Positions 27,018 to 34,795 of a DNA stretch of 36,946 nucleotides are shown piece after piece. Position numbers and translations under genes: made by a program. The stretch is from Hyphomicrobium sp. (GTDB lineage: Bacteria; Pseudomonadota; Alphaproteobacteria; Rhizobiales; Hyphomicrobiaceae). Numbering within the stretch: the first letter of the stretch is position 1; every line of letters begins with the position of its first letter. Below the pieces are notes generated by a model. It saw only the letters and a list, made by a program, of their open reading frames with translations. It was not told the DNA's origin and searched no databases. The stretch covers positions 1 through 36,946 of the forward strand of contig JAIEPV010000076.1 of the NCBI GenBank assembly GCA_019748215.1, given 5' to 3'.

Positions 27018-28108
27018 TCCGCGACCGCCGCGTGCGGATCGCGTTCGGCCAAAACGTTGATTACCGCATTGGCCGTGACTTCGCCAATCGGCTCGCCGCC
27101 TTCGTCGGTCACAACAAAATTCTGCCGTCTGCCAACAATTTCGGCCGCGAAACTAACAATTTTATCACTGGCTTTCACCGACCCTCCATAGTCCCGATGA
27201 TCGCTAATTGGCGCCATGATACGCTTTGCGGACATCACTTTTGCGCGCGGTACGTCGCGCGTAAATTCAGCCACATAGTCTGTGGCTGGATGCAGCACTA
27301 AGTCTTCGGGCGTACCGATCTGGATGGTCTCGCCGTCCTTCATGATGGCCACACGATCTGCAAGACGGATCGCTTCGTCAAAATCGTGTGTGATGAAGAT
27401 AATTGTTTTCTTGAGCACGCTTTGAAGACGAATGAGTTCGCTCTGCATTTCCCGCCGGATCAATGGATCAAGTGCCGAGAATGGCTCGTCTAAGAACCAG
27501 ATATCCGGCTCGACAGCGAGACTACGTGCAATGCCGACCCGTTGCTGCTGACCACCCGACAACTCGCGGGGATAAAACTGCTCGCGCGATGTCAATCCAA
27601 CTAGGTCAATTAACTCTCGAGCACGGCGTTCACGCGTTTTTACGTCAATACCCTGAACTGAGAGGGGGAATGCAATATTCTCAAGTACCGTGAGATGCGG
27701 GAGCAAGGCGAAGTTTTGGAATACCATGCCCATCTTGTGACGGCGGATCTCGATCAACTCGTCGGGCGTTGCTTTGAGTAAGTCTTTGCCGTCGAATTCG
27801 ATTGAGCCCCAGGTCGGCTCGATCAAACGCGAAAGACATCGAACGAGGGTTGATTTTCCAGAGCCGGAAAGCCCCATCACGATGAAGTTTTCGCCCTCGC
27901 GCACGTCAATCGACACGTTCTTCACGGCGCCGATGAGTTTTGCTTGTGCGATTTCATTGGCTGTCGCGACGCCGCGCCGGCTTGCGATAAATTCGGGCGC
28001 ACCAACTCCGAAGAGTTTCCAAATATTCCGGCAAACCAATTTTGTTGGCCGACGATCCACTGTATCGCGCGTCGTGCCCAGATCTAGCGCCGGAGCGCGA
28101 CTGTTCAT
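27014..28108 (-). CDS. proV: Glycine betaine/proline-type ABC transporter ATP-binding protein (ProV-like)
   Basis: 364-aa ATPase energising the ProXVW importer. Walker A GLSGSGKST near residue 80, signature LSGGQQQRVG, Walker B IWFLDEPFSALD, and the switch His in FITHDFDEA. The N-terminal VCRNIWKLFGV is typical of ProV/OpuAA. A C-terminal CBS-like region follows (VVTDEGGEPIGEVTANAVINVL), where ProV/OpuA proteins sense ionic strength, though only about one CBS repeat is evident. The ATG has GGAG 8 nt upstream. It is separated from proX by 107 bp containing a 10-bp inverted repeat. Confidence 0.93.
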   Translation of the reverse strand: MNSRAPALDLGTTRDTVDRRPTKLVCRNIWKLFGVGAPEFIASRRGVATANEIAQAKLIGAVKNVSIDVREGENFIVMGLSGSGKSTLVRCLSRLIEPTWGSIEFDGKDLLKATPDELIEIRRHKMGMVFQNFALLPHLTVLENIAFPLSVQGIDVKTRERRARELIDLVGLTSREQFYPRELSGGQQQRVGIARSLAVEPDIWFLDEPFSALDPLIRREMQSELIRLQSVLKKTIIFITHDFDEAIRLADRVAIMKDGETIQIGTPEDLVLHPATDYVAEFTRDVPRAKVMSAKRIMAPISDHRDYGGSVKASDKIVSFAAEIVGRRQNFVVTDEGGEPIGEVTANAVINVLAERDPHAAVAE

Positions 28109-28142
28109 CCGAGTTTCTCCGCTTCGTCTGCAAAGCCTCTCT

Positions 28143-28176
28143 GAGAAGCGGCTTGCCTCACTCGCCGCCGCTTCTC
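28143..28176 (-). promoter_or_regulatory. Perfect inverted repeat between proX and proV
   Basis: GAGAAGCGGC (28143-28152) and GCCGCTTCTC (28167-28176) form a perfect 10-bp stem with a 14-nt loop in the proX-proV mRNA. Such structures after a binding-protein gene usually protect the upstream mRNA or attenuate read-through, giving more binding protein than ATPase/permease. No T-run follows. Confidence 0.55.
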
Positions 28177-28215
28177 GTCATCACAGCGTTGAGTTTGGTT
28201 CAAAACCCGGCACCA

Positions 28216-29205
28216 CTACTTGGCCCATTCTTTCCACTTCGCTTCGTTAGCTGCGATCCAAGTGTCGGCTACGTCTTCCATTTTCTTGTTTTCGAGATCG
28301 ACCTGGCCAGCGAGAAGGCTGAGCTCTTTGACGTCAATTGTATAAGCTTTTGCCACCTTATAGGCGACAGGCCACTTATCCTTCATGCCCTTCCACGAAT
28401 ACTTCCAGATCTCGCCAGTCGGCTTACCGCAATCGTATTTTGCGTCTGAGTTGCTACCCCACTTCGGATCTTCGTAGCATTCCTTAGTGAATTTCGGGAA
28501 TTCGACCCATTCGCCCTCGTACTTTGCCGGCGCCCAATGCGGCGAATAAATCCAGAGGAGAATTGGCGCCTTTCGTTGGTATGCTGAGTCCAGCTCGGCG
28601 AACATTGCGCCGTCTGTTCCAGCATGGACGACTGTAAACGGCAGTCCAAGCGACACAACCCGTTCGTCGTCAAAGCCTTCCCAGGTTACAGGTGCACCGA
28701 GGTAACGTCCCTTAGGAGCGGTTTCTGCTGTCGAGAAAGCCGCTGCGCATTTGGGATCTTTCAGCGCTTCCCAGTTGGGTAATCCTGGGCATTTTTCCTT
28801 CATGTAAAGTGGATACCACCACTCTTCTTTAGCTTTGGGTCCAAGCGCACCGAGCCGCTCGGTCTGCCCTGTGGCGTCGGACGCCTTCATGGCCTCGCCC
28901 GCAGTTGTGTCCCAATATTCTACGCCCAGCGTGACGTCGCCGTTGGTCAACCCAGTTGTCAGACTCGAGAGATACTCCGCAGTTGGGAACTCGACCGTAT
29001 AGCCGAGCTTCGTGAGGATGCCGCCAAGGATTTTGGCGTTGAGGTTGACGCTGGTCCAATCGAAGAGTGCGATTTTGATTGGATCGGGCGACTCTGGGGC
29101 TGCAGCGCGGGTCGGCTGCGATACCGCAACCGACATCGTCAGGGTCGATATGGCCGCCGTCAAAAACGTACCTATTGGCCGGAGCTTAGTTATGGACATG
29201 CGCAT
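28216..29205 (-). CDS. proX: Glycine betaine-type ABC transporter substrate-binding protein (ProX/OpuAC)
   Basis: 329-aa periplasmic binding protein. A signal peptide occupies about residues 1-34 (LRPIGTFLTAAISTLTMSVAVSQPTRA). The OpuAC fold is recognisable from IKIALFDWTSVN, LGVEYWDTT, EEWWYPLYM and WIYSPHWAP; aromatic side chains like these form the box around a quaternary ammonium group. The four cysteines (CPG, CAA, ECYED, YDCGK) may form disulfides. ATG 29205 has GGAG 8 nt upstream; the frame extends to 29250 without a signal-like start. First gene of the operon. Ligand (glycine betaine, choline or proline betaine) is not determinable. Confidence 0.9.
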   Translation of the reverse strand: MRMSITKLRPIGTFLTAAISTLTMSVAVSQPTRAAAPESPDPIKIALFDWTSVNLNAKILGGILTKLGYTVEFPTAEYLSSLTTGLTNGDVTLGVEYWDTTAGEAMKASDATGQTERLGALGPKAKEEWWYPLYMKEKCPGLPNWEALKDPKCAAAFSTAETAPKGRYLGAPVTWEGFDDERVVSLGLPFTVVHAGTDGAMFAELDSAYQRKAPILLWIYSPHWAPAKYEGEWVEFPKFTKECYEDPKWGSNSDAKYDCGKPTGEIWKYSWKGMKDKWPVAYKVAKAYTIDVKELSLLAGQVDLENKKMEDVADTWIAANEAKWKEWAK

Positions 29206-29268
29206 TCTGATCACTCCAATCCGTTTGCTGAAGTACCGTAGGGGAAACATTTGTGCCTACGAGTAACA

Positions 29269-29297
29269 ATACTTTATGGTGGTGATCCTCGTGTCAA
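29269..29297 (-). promoter_or_regulatory. Candidate proX promoter
   Basis: On the minus strand, a perfect TTGACA (29292-29297) is followed after 17 bp by AAGTAT (29269-29274), leaving a leader of about 60 nt before proX. The -10 box is weak, so this is tentative. Confidence 0.4.
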
Positions 29298-29499
29298 TCT
29301 GTTGCTTGGTATGTTGATTGCCAAAAGCTTCACCTCGGACAGCAGAAAATCTTGGCACATTTTTACTGACCGGGGCCTGCCCCACATCGATACCAGGAGC
29401 CAAGTTAGAACCGGGCCGTCATCGGCCAGCATCTGGGCTGACCGAAGCGGAGCCTAGGGCAGAATGGATGCCCACGGCAAAATCGCTTCAAGAGCCGGC

Positions 29500-29600
29500 G
29501 GGGTGAGCGAAGACCGCTGCTTGACGGCTGACGGCGTTGTAGTGTCTGCGCCAGCTTGCGATCAGCGCTTCACCGCACTGAGATTGTCGTGCTCAAATCA
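29500..29600 (-). pseudogene. Remnant of an IS3-family transposase C-terminus
   Basis: Minus-strand reading gives EALIASWRRHYNAV (29530-29571), the conserved end of the IS3 OrfB integrase core (family form: WRRHYNAVRPHSSL). The continuation is frameshifted (PSSSGLRSPR, RPPALEAI-like). Only the tail survives, the rest is gone, and boundaries are approximate. The 29206-29634 gap otherwise holds only the proX promoter. It marks past insertion activity between the transporter operon and the acylation cluster. Confidence 0.5.
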
Positions 29601-29634
29601 AAAAGCGTTGGCAGCGCGGGAATACTTCGAACGC

Positions 29635-30627
29635 TTACGAGAACTTCAGAACGGTCGAACCCCAAGACAGCCCTACGCCGAAACCCGAAACGATGACATT
29701 GCCGGTCAGCCCTTGAGGCTTCGCCATTTGCTCTTCCAGCAGCAGAGGTATGGTCGATGAAACGGTGTTTCCATAGCGATCGATGTTTATCAAAACGCGA
29801 TCTGAAGGGAGCTTGGCTTCAATGGCGAGTTGCTTCAACATGAACAACGTACCCTGATGCAGGGCAAACCATTTAATGTCGCCGATAAGCAATTGGTTTT
29901 TCTCTATGGCGCGAGTCAGGCTTTCCGGAATTTCGTGCATGACAAAATCAAAAACTGCCCGGCCGTTCATTCGAAGCCGATAGTCGTCGTCCGCCGCGGC
30001 CAACTCGGGGCGCTGCTTGTGGATAGACCAGACTGGGCTCGCAGCCGATCCAGCACGTACGATAAGACTGGCATGGCCAGAACCGTCTGTCCCATAGTCG
30101 CCCAACCCGATTTCGCCTGTGCCCTCATTATCCAATAGCGTAGCAGTCGCCGCATCTCCGAACACCGCCGCTGTGGCTTTGTCATCCCGTCTCATAATTT
30201 TTGAGTAGGGGTCACACGTCACAACAATAGCACGCGACATCGATTGGGCCTTCATGAACCCTTTGGCGATCGTCAAAGCATAGGGGTATCCGGAGCAGCC
30301 TAGCCCTAGATCGAAAGATGCCATTGAGCGCGGCAGGCCTGCGAGATTCTGCAAAAGTGAACTATTTTGCGGAATTCCATAGTCGGGTGTCTGAGTGACG
30401 TAAATGAGTAGCTCGATACTGTCTCGCGGCAACAAAGTCTTATTAAGCAGTTCGTCCACCGCCTTCACCGCTAGGGAAACGCCAGTTTCATTTGGGCCAA
30501 GAAAACCCCGGCGAACGACGCCTATTTTTGATTGAAGGAAGTCAGGATCAACTCCGCACCATTCAGCAACTTCACACGCATCGTACGTGATATCAGGGAT
30601 CGCCGATGCAAACGCTCTAATCCGCAT
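29635..30627 (-). CDS. 3-oxoacyl-ACP synthase III (KAS III)-like enzyme
   Basis: 330 aa, thiolase fold. The full KAS III triad is present: Cys111 (LGLGCSGYPYAL), His257 (ALHQGT) and Asn287 (RYGNTVSSTIPL). AVFGDAATATLL matches the family dimer-core loop. FabH makes acetoacetyl-ACP from acetyl-CoA and malonyl-ACP; relatives such as CerJ instead transfer acyl groups to other acceptors. I therefore call the family, not the reaction. The likely start is ATG 30627, 9 nt after AGGA that overlaps the TAG of the preceding gene; ATGs at 30636 and 30654 are alternatives. With an ACP gene divergent nearby, loading or elongating an acyl group on that ACP is the natural hypothesis. Confidence 0.87.
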   Translation of the reverse strand: MRIRAFASAIPDITYDACEVAEWCGVDPDFLQSKIGVVRRGFLGPNETGVSLAVKAVDELLNKTLLPRDSIELLIYVTQTPDYGIPQNSSLLQNLAGLPRSMASFDLGLGCSGYPYALTIAKGFMKAQSMSRAIVVTCDPYSKIMRRDDKATAAVFGDAATATLLDNEGTGEIGLGDYGTDGSGHASLIVRAGSAASPVWSIHKQRPELAAADDDYRLRMNGRAVFDFVMHEIPESLTRAIEKNQLLIGDIKWFALHQGTLFMLKQLAIEAKLPSDRVLINIDRYGNTVSSTIPLLLEEQMAKPQGLTGNVIVSGFGVGLSWGSTVLKFS

Positions 30628-30638
30628 TAATGTCATTC

Positions 30639-31280
30639 CTAACGGACAACGCATGCAAAAGAGACTTGGAACGGTTGGATCTCGATCAAACCGTCTGATA
30701 ATTCTGTTTCAACGCGACTCAGCGTTTGCAGCCTCCCGTTAAAGGCGCGCGATAGCAAAAGCGAGGCTCGCAATCCACCTTCCAACGGTGGTGTTGGCGA
30801 GATTTGCAATTCTGCATTCGATAAGGCAGTAAACCAAATTTCTTCGACGTGCGCGGCAAGATCCGCCTGCTGCTTTTTCAGTGTATCGACGACGGCCGCT
30901 AGATAACTCTCGTGGGTACCATCGGTCGCAAATCGGCAATAGCCTACCCCGTCTCCACACGTATCGTAAGAAGTGATGCGGCTCGGCTGCTCCGCACATC
31001 GAGGGGCGTACGCGCTTTCATGTTCAAAAAACTGCACATTTAGGTTGTCTTTTCCAGTCCTGTAAGTGGCCACTCCCAGCCGCGTCAGTTCAGGTGGTGC
31101 CGGCTCATTGTCCAGTTGCAACATGACCGTACGGTTCGTCAGTTTAGAGAATTTGGCGCTGGTCAATACGGCTGCTCCGAAGCCTTCGGAAACAAGCCAT
31201 TCGGCTGCCTTCGCAAGCATTTGCGATCCTTGAACATAGGAGCGCGTTCCTCGCAAGTAGACGTTCAGCGAAACGCTCAC
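30639..31280 (-). CDS. Unrecognised protein co-transcribed with the KAS III-like gene
   Basis: 213 aa from a GTG start with AAGGA 10 nt upstream. I recognise no family. It is soluble, with no signal or membrane span. Three cysteines cluster in the middle (PRCAEQ, DTCGDGVGYC, about residues 94-115). A helical part (LAAVVDTLKKQQADLAAHVEEIWF) follows, with a beta-rich C-terminus (IEIQPFQVSFACVVR). The KAS III-like start lies 11 bp past its stop, with the ribosome binding site overlapping its TAG, so the two are translated together. A role in making or modifying the acyl group on the ACP is a guess from position. Confidence 0.7.
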   Translation of the reverse strand: MSVSLNVYLRGTRSYVQGSQMLAKAAEWLVSEGFGAAVLTSAKFSKLTNRTVMLQLDNEPAPPELTRLGVATYRTGKDNLNVQFFEHESAYAPRCAEQPSRITSYDTCGDGVGYCRFATDGTHESYLAAVVDTLKKQQADLAAHVEEIWFTALSNAELQISPTPPLEGGLRASLLLSRAFNGRLQTLSRVETELSDGLIEIQPFQVSFACVVR

Positions 31281-31608
31281 CAGGGCAAATTCCTTTTTCT
31301 ATCCATCACCGTCCGAAGCCAAGTCGGTTTACTCTTTTGTCTCGCATCGATTATTCGCAAACGATCCGAAAAAGCTACAACGCTTGCTCGGGTATGATGG
31401 CCGCCAACATATAACCTGGCGCACAGTCGCATGCGCCGGTGCAAGTCGGTGCGCGTGAATGGTCGGCGATAATGATCGCTGTCGCGTGCGTCAATTCAAA
31501 CCGCGAGGTTCTATCCCCATCGACAAAAATCAAGCGCGGTGGAATGCCTTGAGCTTGCATGAAAACCCGATAGTGTCGTAACGGTTACGTCGAGAATTGG
31601 GGGCGGGT
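31281..31608. other. Divergent intergenic region of the acylation cluster
   Basis: 328 bp between the KAS III-side operon and the ACP operon, so both promoters should lie here. I see no convincing sigma-70 pair and no RNA gene. A 61-codon minus-strand frame has no ribosome binding site and no recognisable content. Confidence 0.4.
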
Positions 31609-31848
31609 ATGACTGAAAAAGACGCGTTCAATATGATCGTGGCTGCGGTTGACAAAGTCACGCCGGGGAAGGGCGCCACCTTAACTCCACACACAAATTT
31701 GGCGACTGAGGTGTTTGATTCTCTGGATATTATGAACTTTTTGTTTGCTTTGGAAAAAACTGTTGGCGGTAAGCTCAAGGAGATCGATGAAGAGTTCAAC
31801 GACTTCAGCGTCGAAAGCCTGACAAAAATCGTACAGAGGCAATCGTAG
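31609..31848 (+). CDS. Acyl carrier protein
   Basis: 79-aa phosphopantetheine carrier. The attachment serine is Ser38 in the motif FDSLDIMNF, with a typical four-helix acidic ACP sequence around it (ALEKTVGGKLKEIDEEF). Not the housekeeping AcpP, whose motif is GADSLD. It is a dedicated carrier, like DltC or polyketide-type ACPs. ATG 31609 has GGGGG 5 nt upstream. First gene of a four-gene operon; the next gene begins 9 nt after its stop, with the ribosome binding site on the stop codon. Needs a 4'-phosphopantetheinyl transferase from elsewhere. Confidence 0.9.
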   Translation: MTEKDAFNMIVAAVDKVTPGKGATLTPHTNLATEVFDSLDIMNFLFALEKTVGGKLKEIDEEFNDFSVESLTKIVQRQS

Positions 31849-31857
31849 GTTTTGGCG

Positions 31858-32964
31858 ATGGCGCTGCAGAGGCATCTCGTAAGGGCGATATTGTTTTGCG
31901 GGCTTCTTACAGCGCTAACGCTCGTTGAAATTCGCGCGACAACCGTTTCGCGAGCGTCTAGCATGCCGAGTTACGCCGGTTGCTATCGGCGATTGTATTC
32001 CACGCCTATTGGCAACACTGAGGTCGTTGCGCTTGGCAGCTCTCGCGTAATGTTTGCTTTCGATCCCGCTATTTTTGTCTCTCAAATGACTGAAGTTTCT
32101 GGCCGCAGTCTTGCGGCGAGAAATCTGGCTCATCCAAGCGCCTTCCCGTCTTTCGATTTTTACCTGCTGGAAGAACTCACCCGACAACAGCAACCGAACA
32201 TTGTTTTATTCGAGCTAAACTTGGACAGTGCGCGGAATATCGGAATTGAGGACACAGTTGATCCAAGCGACCATGTTTCAGATTTGGTTCTCCCCGTCGG
32301 AAACTTTCCGCCCATGTTTTTTGCCGGACTCCCACTAAGCGCGGTCGCCAATGAAATGCAGGATGCGACAGACCATGTGGTGCTCAAGCTGCATTATATC
32401 CTGAAGTCAGTTTTCATCAGTATTGAATATGTTTTCAATGCAATCGTGACCGGGCGACTTGGCAAAGTCTTCGAAGCCGACGCCGATATTGACGAGCGAC
32501 GGTCAGACATGTGCCGCATGAAAATTATGGATGACTTAGAACTTCAAGCGGCCAAACATGATCGCGAGGCCGAAAAAGTGGCGAGCATTCGCCGCTTGGC
32601 ACTTGACGAAATGAGTGGGCGACAATGGCTGCCAAGCGCCGACACGCAGCCTAACTTCCTCACTCCGCAATCCGATCCACGGGTGCGTAAAACCGCCCTC
32701 AAATTTGTCTCGCTCTCCAGGGAGCGAGGCATGTTTCCAATTTTTCTAAATCTACCGATGATTTACAGTCGACCGCCTTCTGCCGAGCAAATCGCTGACA
32801 TCGAAAAATCTTTGAACGCTGTCGTTTTGTCGCCGAGCGCAGACGAGGTTTGGCTCAAAGAAGAATATTTCATCGATCACACGCACCTCACTCAAGCCGG
32901 TCGAAAACTTTTCATGAAGTGGCTGGTTCAGAGGCTCAAACCATACTTAAGTGCCAACAGGTGA
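31858..32964 (+). CDS. Membrane-anchored SGNH-type protein (DltD/AlgX-like role)
   Basis: 368 aa. A single N-terminal span (about residues 8-24) with the body outside the cytoplasm. Sequence reads as an SGNH hydrolase-like transferase: block I VALGSSR with candidate nucleophile Ser62, and block V DHTHLTQAG with Asp340 and His343. This is the layout of DltD and of partners of MBOAT acyltransferases, which hand the acyl group to the final polymer. Overall similarity to named members is low, so the function rests on motifs, topology and neighbours. ATG 31858 has AGG 8 nt upstream. The stop overlaps the MBOAT GTG by 4 nt (GTGA). Confidence 0.75.
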   Translation: MALQRHLVRAILFCGLLTALTLVEIRATTVSRASSMPSYAGCYRRLYSTPIGNTEVVALGSSRVMFAFDPAIFVSQMTEVSGRSLAARNLAHPSAFPSFDFYLLEELTRQQQPNIVLFELNLDSARNIGIEDTVDPSDHVSDLVLPVGNFPPMFFAGLPLSAVANEMQDATDHVVLKLHYILKSVFISIEYVFNAIVTGRLGKVFEADADIDERRSDMCRMKIMDDLELQAAKHDREAEKVASIRRLALDEMSGRQWLPSADTQPNFLTPQSDPRVRKTALKFVSLSRERGMFPIFLNLPMIYSRPPSAEQIADIEKSLNAVVLSPSADEVWLKEEYFIDHTHLTQAGRKLFMKWLVQRLKPYLSANR

Positions 32965-34127
32965 TTGCTCCGACCGCAGTTCTGATTTTTCTCATTTTCG
33001 TTTTTCTACCGATTTATTGGAGCATACCGTGCCGATATCATTCGCTGCGCCTAGCAACCCTCGCATTTCTTTCGACGGTTTTTCTTTTAGCCTTAAACCC
33101 GCTGATTGTCTATTTGACGTTTTCCTTCATGATGATCATCGGTGCTGTCGTCACGCCTTTTTTACTCGGTTGGATTAGTGCTCATACGCTGCGCAATCTT
33201 AGTTGGCTATGCTTTGTGCCGATTGTCGGTATCGAGTTTGTTAATAATCAAACCATCGCGTCTTGGTTTTTTCCGCCGGATGTCTCAGATTTTCCCGCCT
33301 TCTATTCGCTGGCTTTCTTAGGTCTCAGCTATAGCGCGATCCGATCCTTCATAATTGTTCGGGAAGTTGTCAGCCGCGGCCCTATCGCGCCAGCCGAAAT
33401 CGTGGCCGCGCTGCTGTTCTTTCCGAGTTTTGTTGCTGGACCACTTGTCGGGACTAAACCTTACGCCGTGGAAGCAATGGCGGATTCGCTCGACTTATCC
33501 TCATTGGCTCGGGGGTTTAGTCGCATCGGATGGGGAATCGCGGTGTTTCTGGTGCTCAAGCCTGACATGAGTAATTTTGATCTCTCGACTATCGCGAGCG
33601 GCACCACTCTAGCTTGGCTGTCGGTTTACCGGCGTTTTCTTTGCCTCTACATGGATTTTACGGGCTATACCGAGCTAGCCATTGGCACTGCGTTATTATT
33701 CGGTATTCGCCTGCCTGAAAATTTTCGGTATCCGTTGACGGCGAAATCTATCCAAGACTTCTGGCAACGGTGGCATCTGAGCCTTGGAGCATTCATTTCG
33801 ACCTATCTTTTCAAGCCGCTTGTGCGGGATTTAGGAAGACCCAGAGCAGCCATTTTCATGGCATTCGCTTTCATAGGACTTTGGCATTCGTTCACTTGGA
33901 ATTATCTAATTTGGGGCGTCGCTCACGGCGGAGCGCTTGCCCTCTGCATGACGGCGAAGCGGTACTACGACGAAATTTCTACGACGCGCCTAGTTGACAG
34001 CGTTGCCACGGTTGGCAGTTGGTTTGCGACGCTGTCATTCGTTGCGGTCATGTCAGCTTTCGCTACAGCACCCGATCTCGCATCCGGACTTGAAATGTTG
34101 AAAACATTGGTGGGCCTGGGATCATGA
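32961..34127 (+). CDS. MBOAT-family O-acyltransferase (DltB/AlgI-like)
   Basis: 388-aa polytopic membrane enzyme moving an acyl group from a cytoplasmic thioester across the membrane. Family hallmarks: YMDFTGYTELAIG, the DFWQRWHLSLGAFISTYLF signature (His272), and GLWHSFTWNYLIWGVAHG with the catalytic His322. The GTG at 32961 overlaps the SGNH stop (GTGA); the frame extends to an ATG at 32850, but that part overlaps the SGNH gene and does not look membrane-like. Unlike MBOATs that carry their own C-terminal Tyr shuttle motif, this one ends in KTLVGLGS, fitting a separate shuttle protein encoded next. Shares 4 nt with the downstream microprotein gene. Confidence 0.9.
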   Translation: MIAPTAVLIFLIFVFLPIYWSIPCRYHSLRLATLAFLSTVFLLALNPLIVYLTFSFMMIIGAVVTPFLLGWISAHTLRNLSWLCFVPIVGIEFVNNQTIASWFFPPDVSDFPAFYSLAFLGLSYSAIRSFIIVREVVSRGPIAPAEIVAALLFFPSFVAGPLVGTKPYAVEAMADSLDLSSLARGFSRIGWGIAVFLVLKPDMSNFDLSTIASGTTLAWLSVYRRFLCLYMDFTGYTELAIGTALLFGIRLPENFRYPLTAKSIQDFWQRWHLSLGAFISTYLFKPLVRDLGRPRAAIFMAFAFIGLWHSFTWNYLIWGVAHGGALALCMTAKRYYDEISTTRLVDSVATVGSWFATLSFVAVMSAFATAPDLASGLEMLKTLVGLGS

Positions 34128-34285
34128 AAGTTTCGGTCCTTAAAGTATGGAAGTCTCTCGCCGCCGAAGTCGCCAATCCCGGGTATATTCCCTGGCTGGT
34201 TTATCTTTTAGGACTTTTGGGCTGGTTGCTAATCGCTCGTAACTATCCGTTCGGTTGGGAGCTTCCCAGATATGCAAATTTTTGA
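34124..34285 (+). CDS. 53-aa single-span membrane microprotein, DltX-like acyl-shuttle candidate
   Basis: Short gene starting in the MBOAT stop (ATGA, 34124-34127), so translationally coupled. A basic N-terminus (MKVSVLKVWK) is followed by one hydrophobic span at about residues 24-38 (WLVYLLGLLGWLLIA) and a short tail ending PRYANF. The charge pattern predicts N-in, C-out. In the Dlt pathway the microprotein DltX ends in an extracytoplasmic hexapeptide (FIYNEF, as I recall it) whose Tyr accepts the acyl group. Here Tyr50 and Phe53 fall at the same positions counted from the C-terminus. No longer homology to DltX is claimed; size, topology, gene order and tail agree. Confidence 0.7.
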   Translation: MKVSVLKVWKSLAAEVANPGYIPWLVYLLGLLGWLLIARNYPFGWELPRYANF

Positions 34286-34504
34286 TATGAAACTGCCAAC
34301 AATTTTGTGAACTCTTCCTCGTAATGATTTTGCGCCGAACTACGAGCGGCCCAAGGCTCGACTTCCATGATTGGCCTTAGGTTTTGCATCTGTAAAACCT
34401 AGCCGACCAAGGAGCCATCAACTAACATTGCAACTGGACTACTCGGTGGGGGCTGATCACAAACCGAACTCGCTGTACGCGGGCAACGCTTCGATTGAAA
34501 AAAA
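34286..34504. other. Intergenic region between the acylation operon and the mobile-element module
   Basis: 219 bp without a gene. It contains an inverted repeat TAGGTTTT/AAAACCTA (34378-34385 and 34394-34401) with an 8-nt loop, possibly the end structure of one of the flanking units. There is no T-run, so terminator function is uncertain. I found no copy of the tRNA-Val 3' end here. Confidence 0.35.
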
Positions 34505-34795
34505 TCAGCTCAACAATTTTGCCATCGCTTTGCACTCGGCAATTAGTGCCGAAACCAACTTGCGATCCGCGATCGCTTTGCGTGTGAAATGTCCGGATCG
34601 AAACGCGCCGTTGCGCTTCCCACTCGGCGCCCCGCTATTTGCAGAGCCACCGTGCATTCGGCAGCGCGCCTTACCGTTGACTGACGGCGATTGGCACGGG
34701 TTGCCGCTTCGAGTCTTCGCTCCACATTTGCGGCAGCTGAGAAGCGCTTGCGGCTGACAGTTTTGCCTTTGCATGGGGTTGATTCCAATTTTCAT
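34505..34795 (-). CDS. HGGxSTG-like mobile-element protein
   Basis: 96 aa. A small Cys-containing N-terminal region (CRKCGAKTRSGNPCQSP, then KARCRMHGG) resembles a zinc-binding motif. It continues into the Gly/Asn-rich GAPSGKRNGAF and a short helix (LVSALIAECKAMAKLL). Such proteins occur widely in Rhizobiales beside phage- or element-encoded genes; function is unknown. ATG 34795 has a strong GGGAGG upstream. The gene overlaps the 3' end of the 252-aa gene by 125 bp in another frame; reading it up to 35077 gives only antisense-like arginine-rich sequence. A decayed relative is at 24196-24403. Confidence 0.75.
   Translation of the reverse strand: MKIGINPMQRQNCQPQALLSCRKCGAKTRSGNPCQSPSVNGKARCRMHGGSANSGAPSGKRNGAFRSGHFTRKAIADRKLVSALIAECKAMAKLLS

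Noticed and set aside
32850-32960. ATG start for the MBOAT gene at 32850
   Set aside because: The extra 37 residues are basic and hydrophilic and overlap the SGNH gene including its catalytic Asp/His region. The GTGA overlap start is a better fit.
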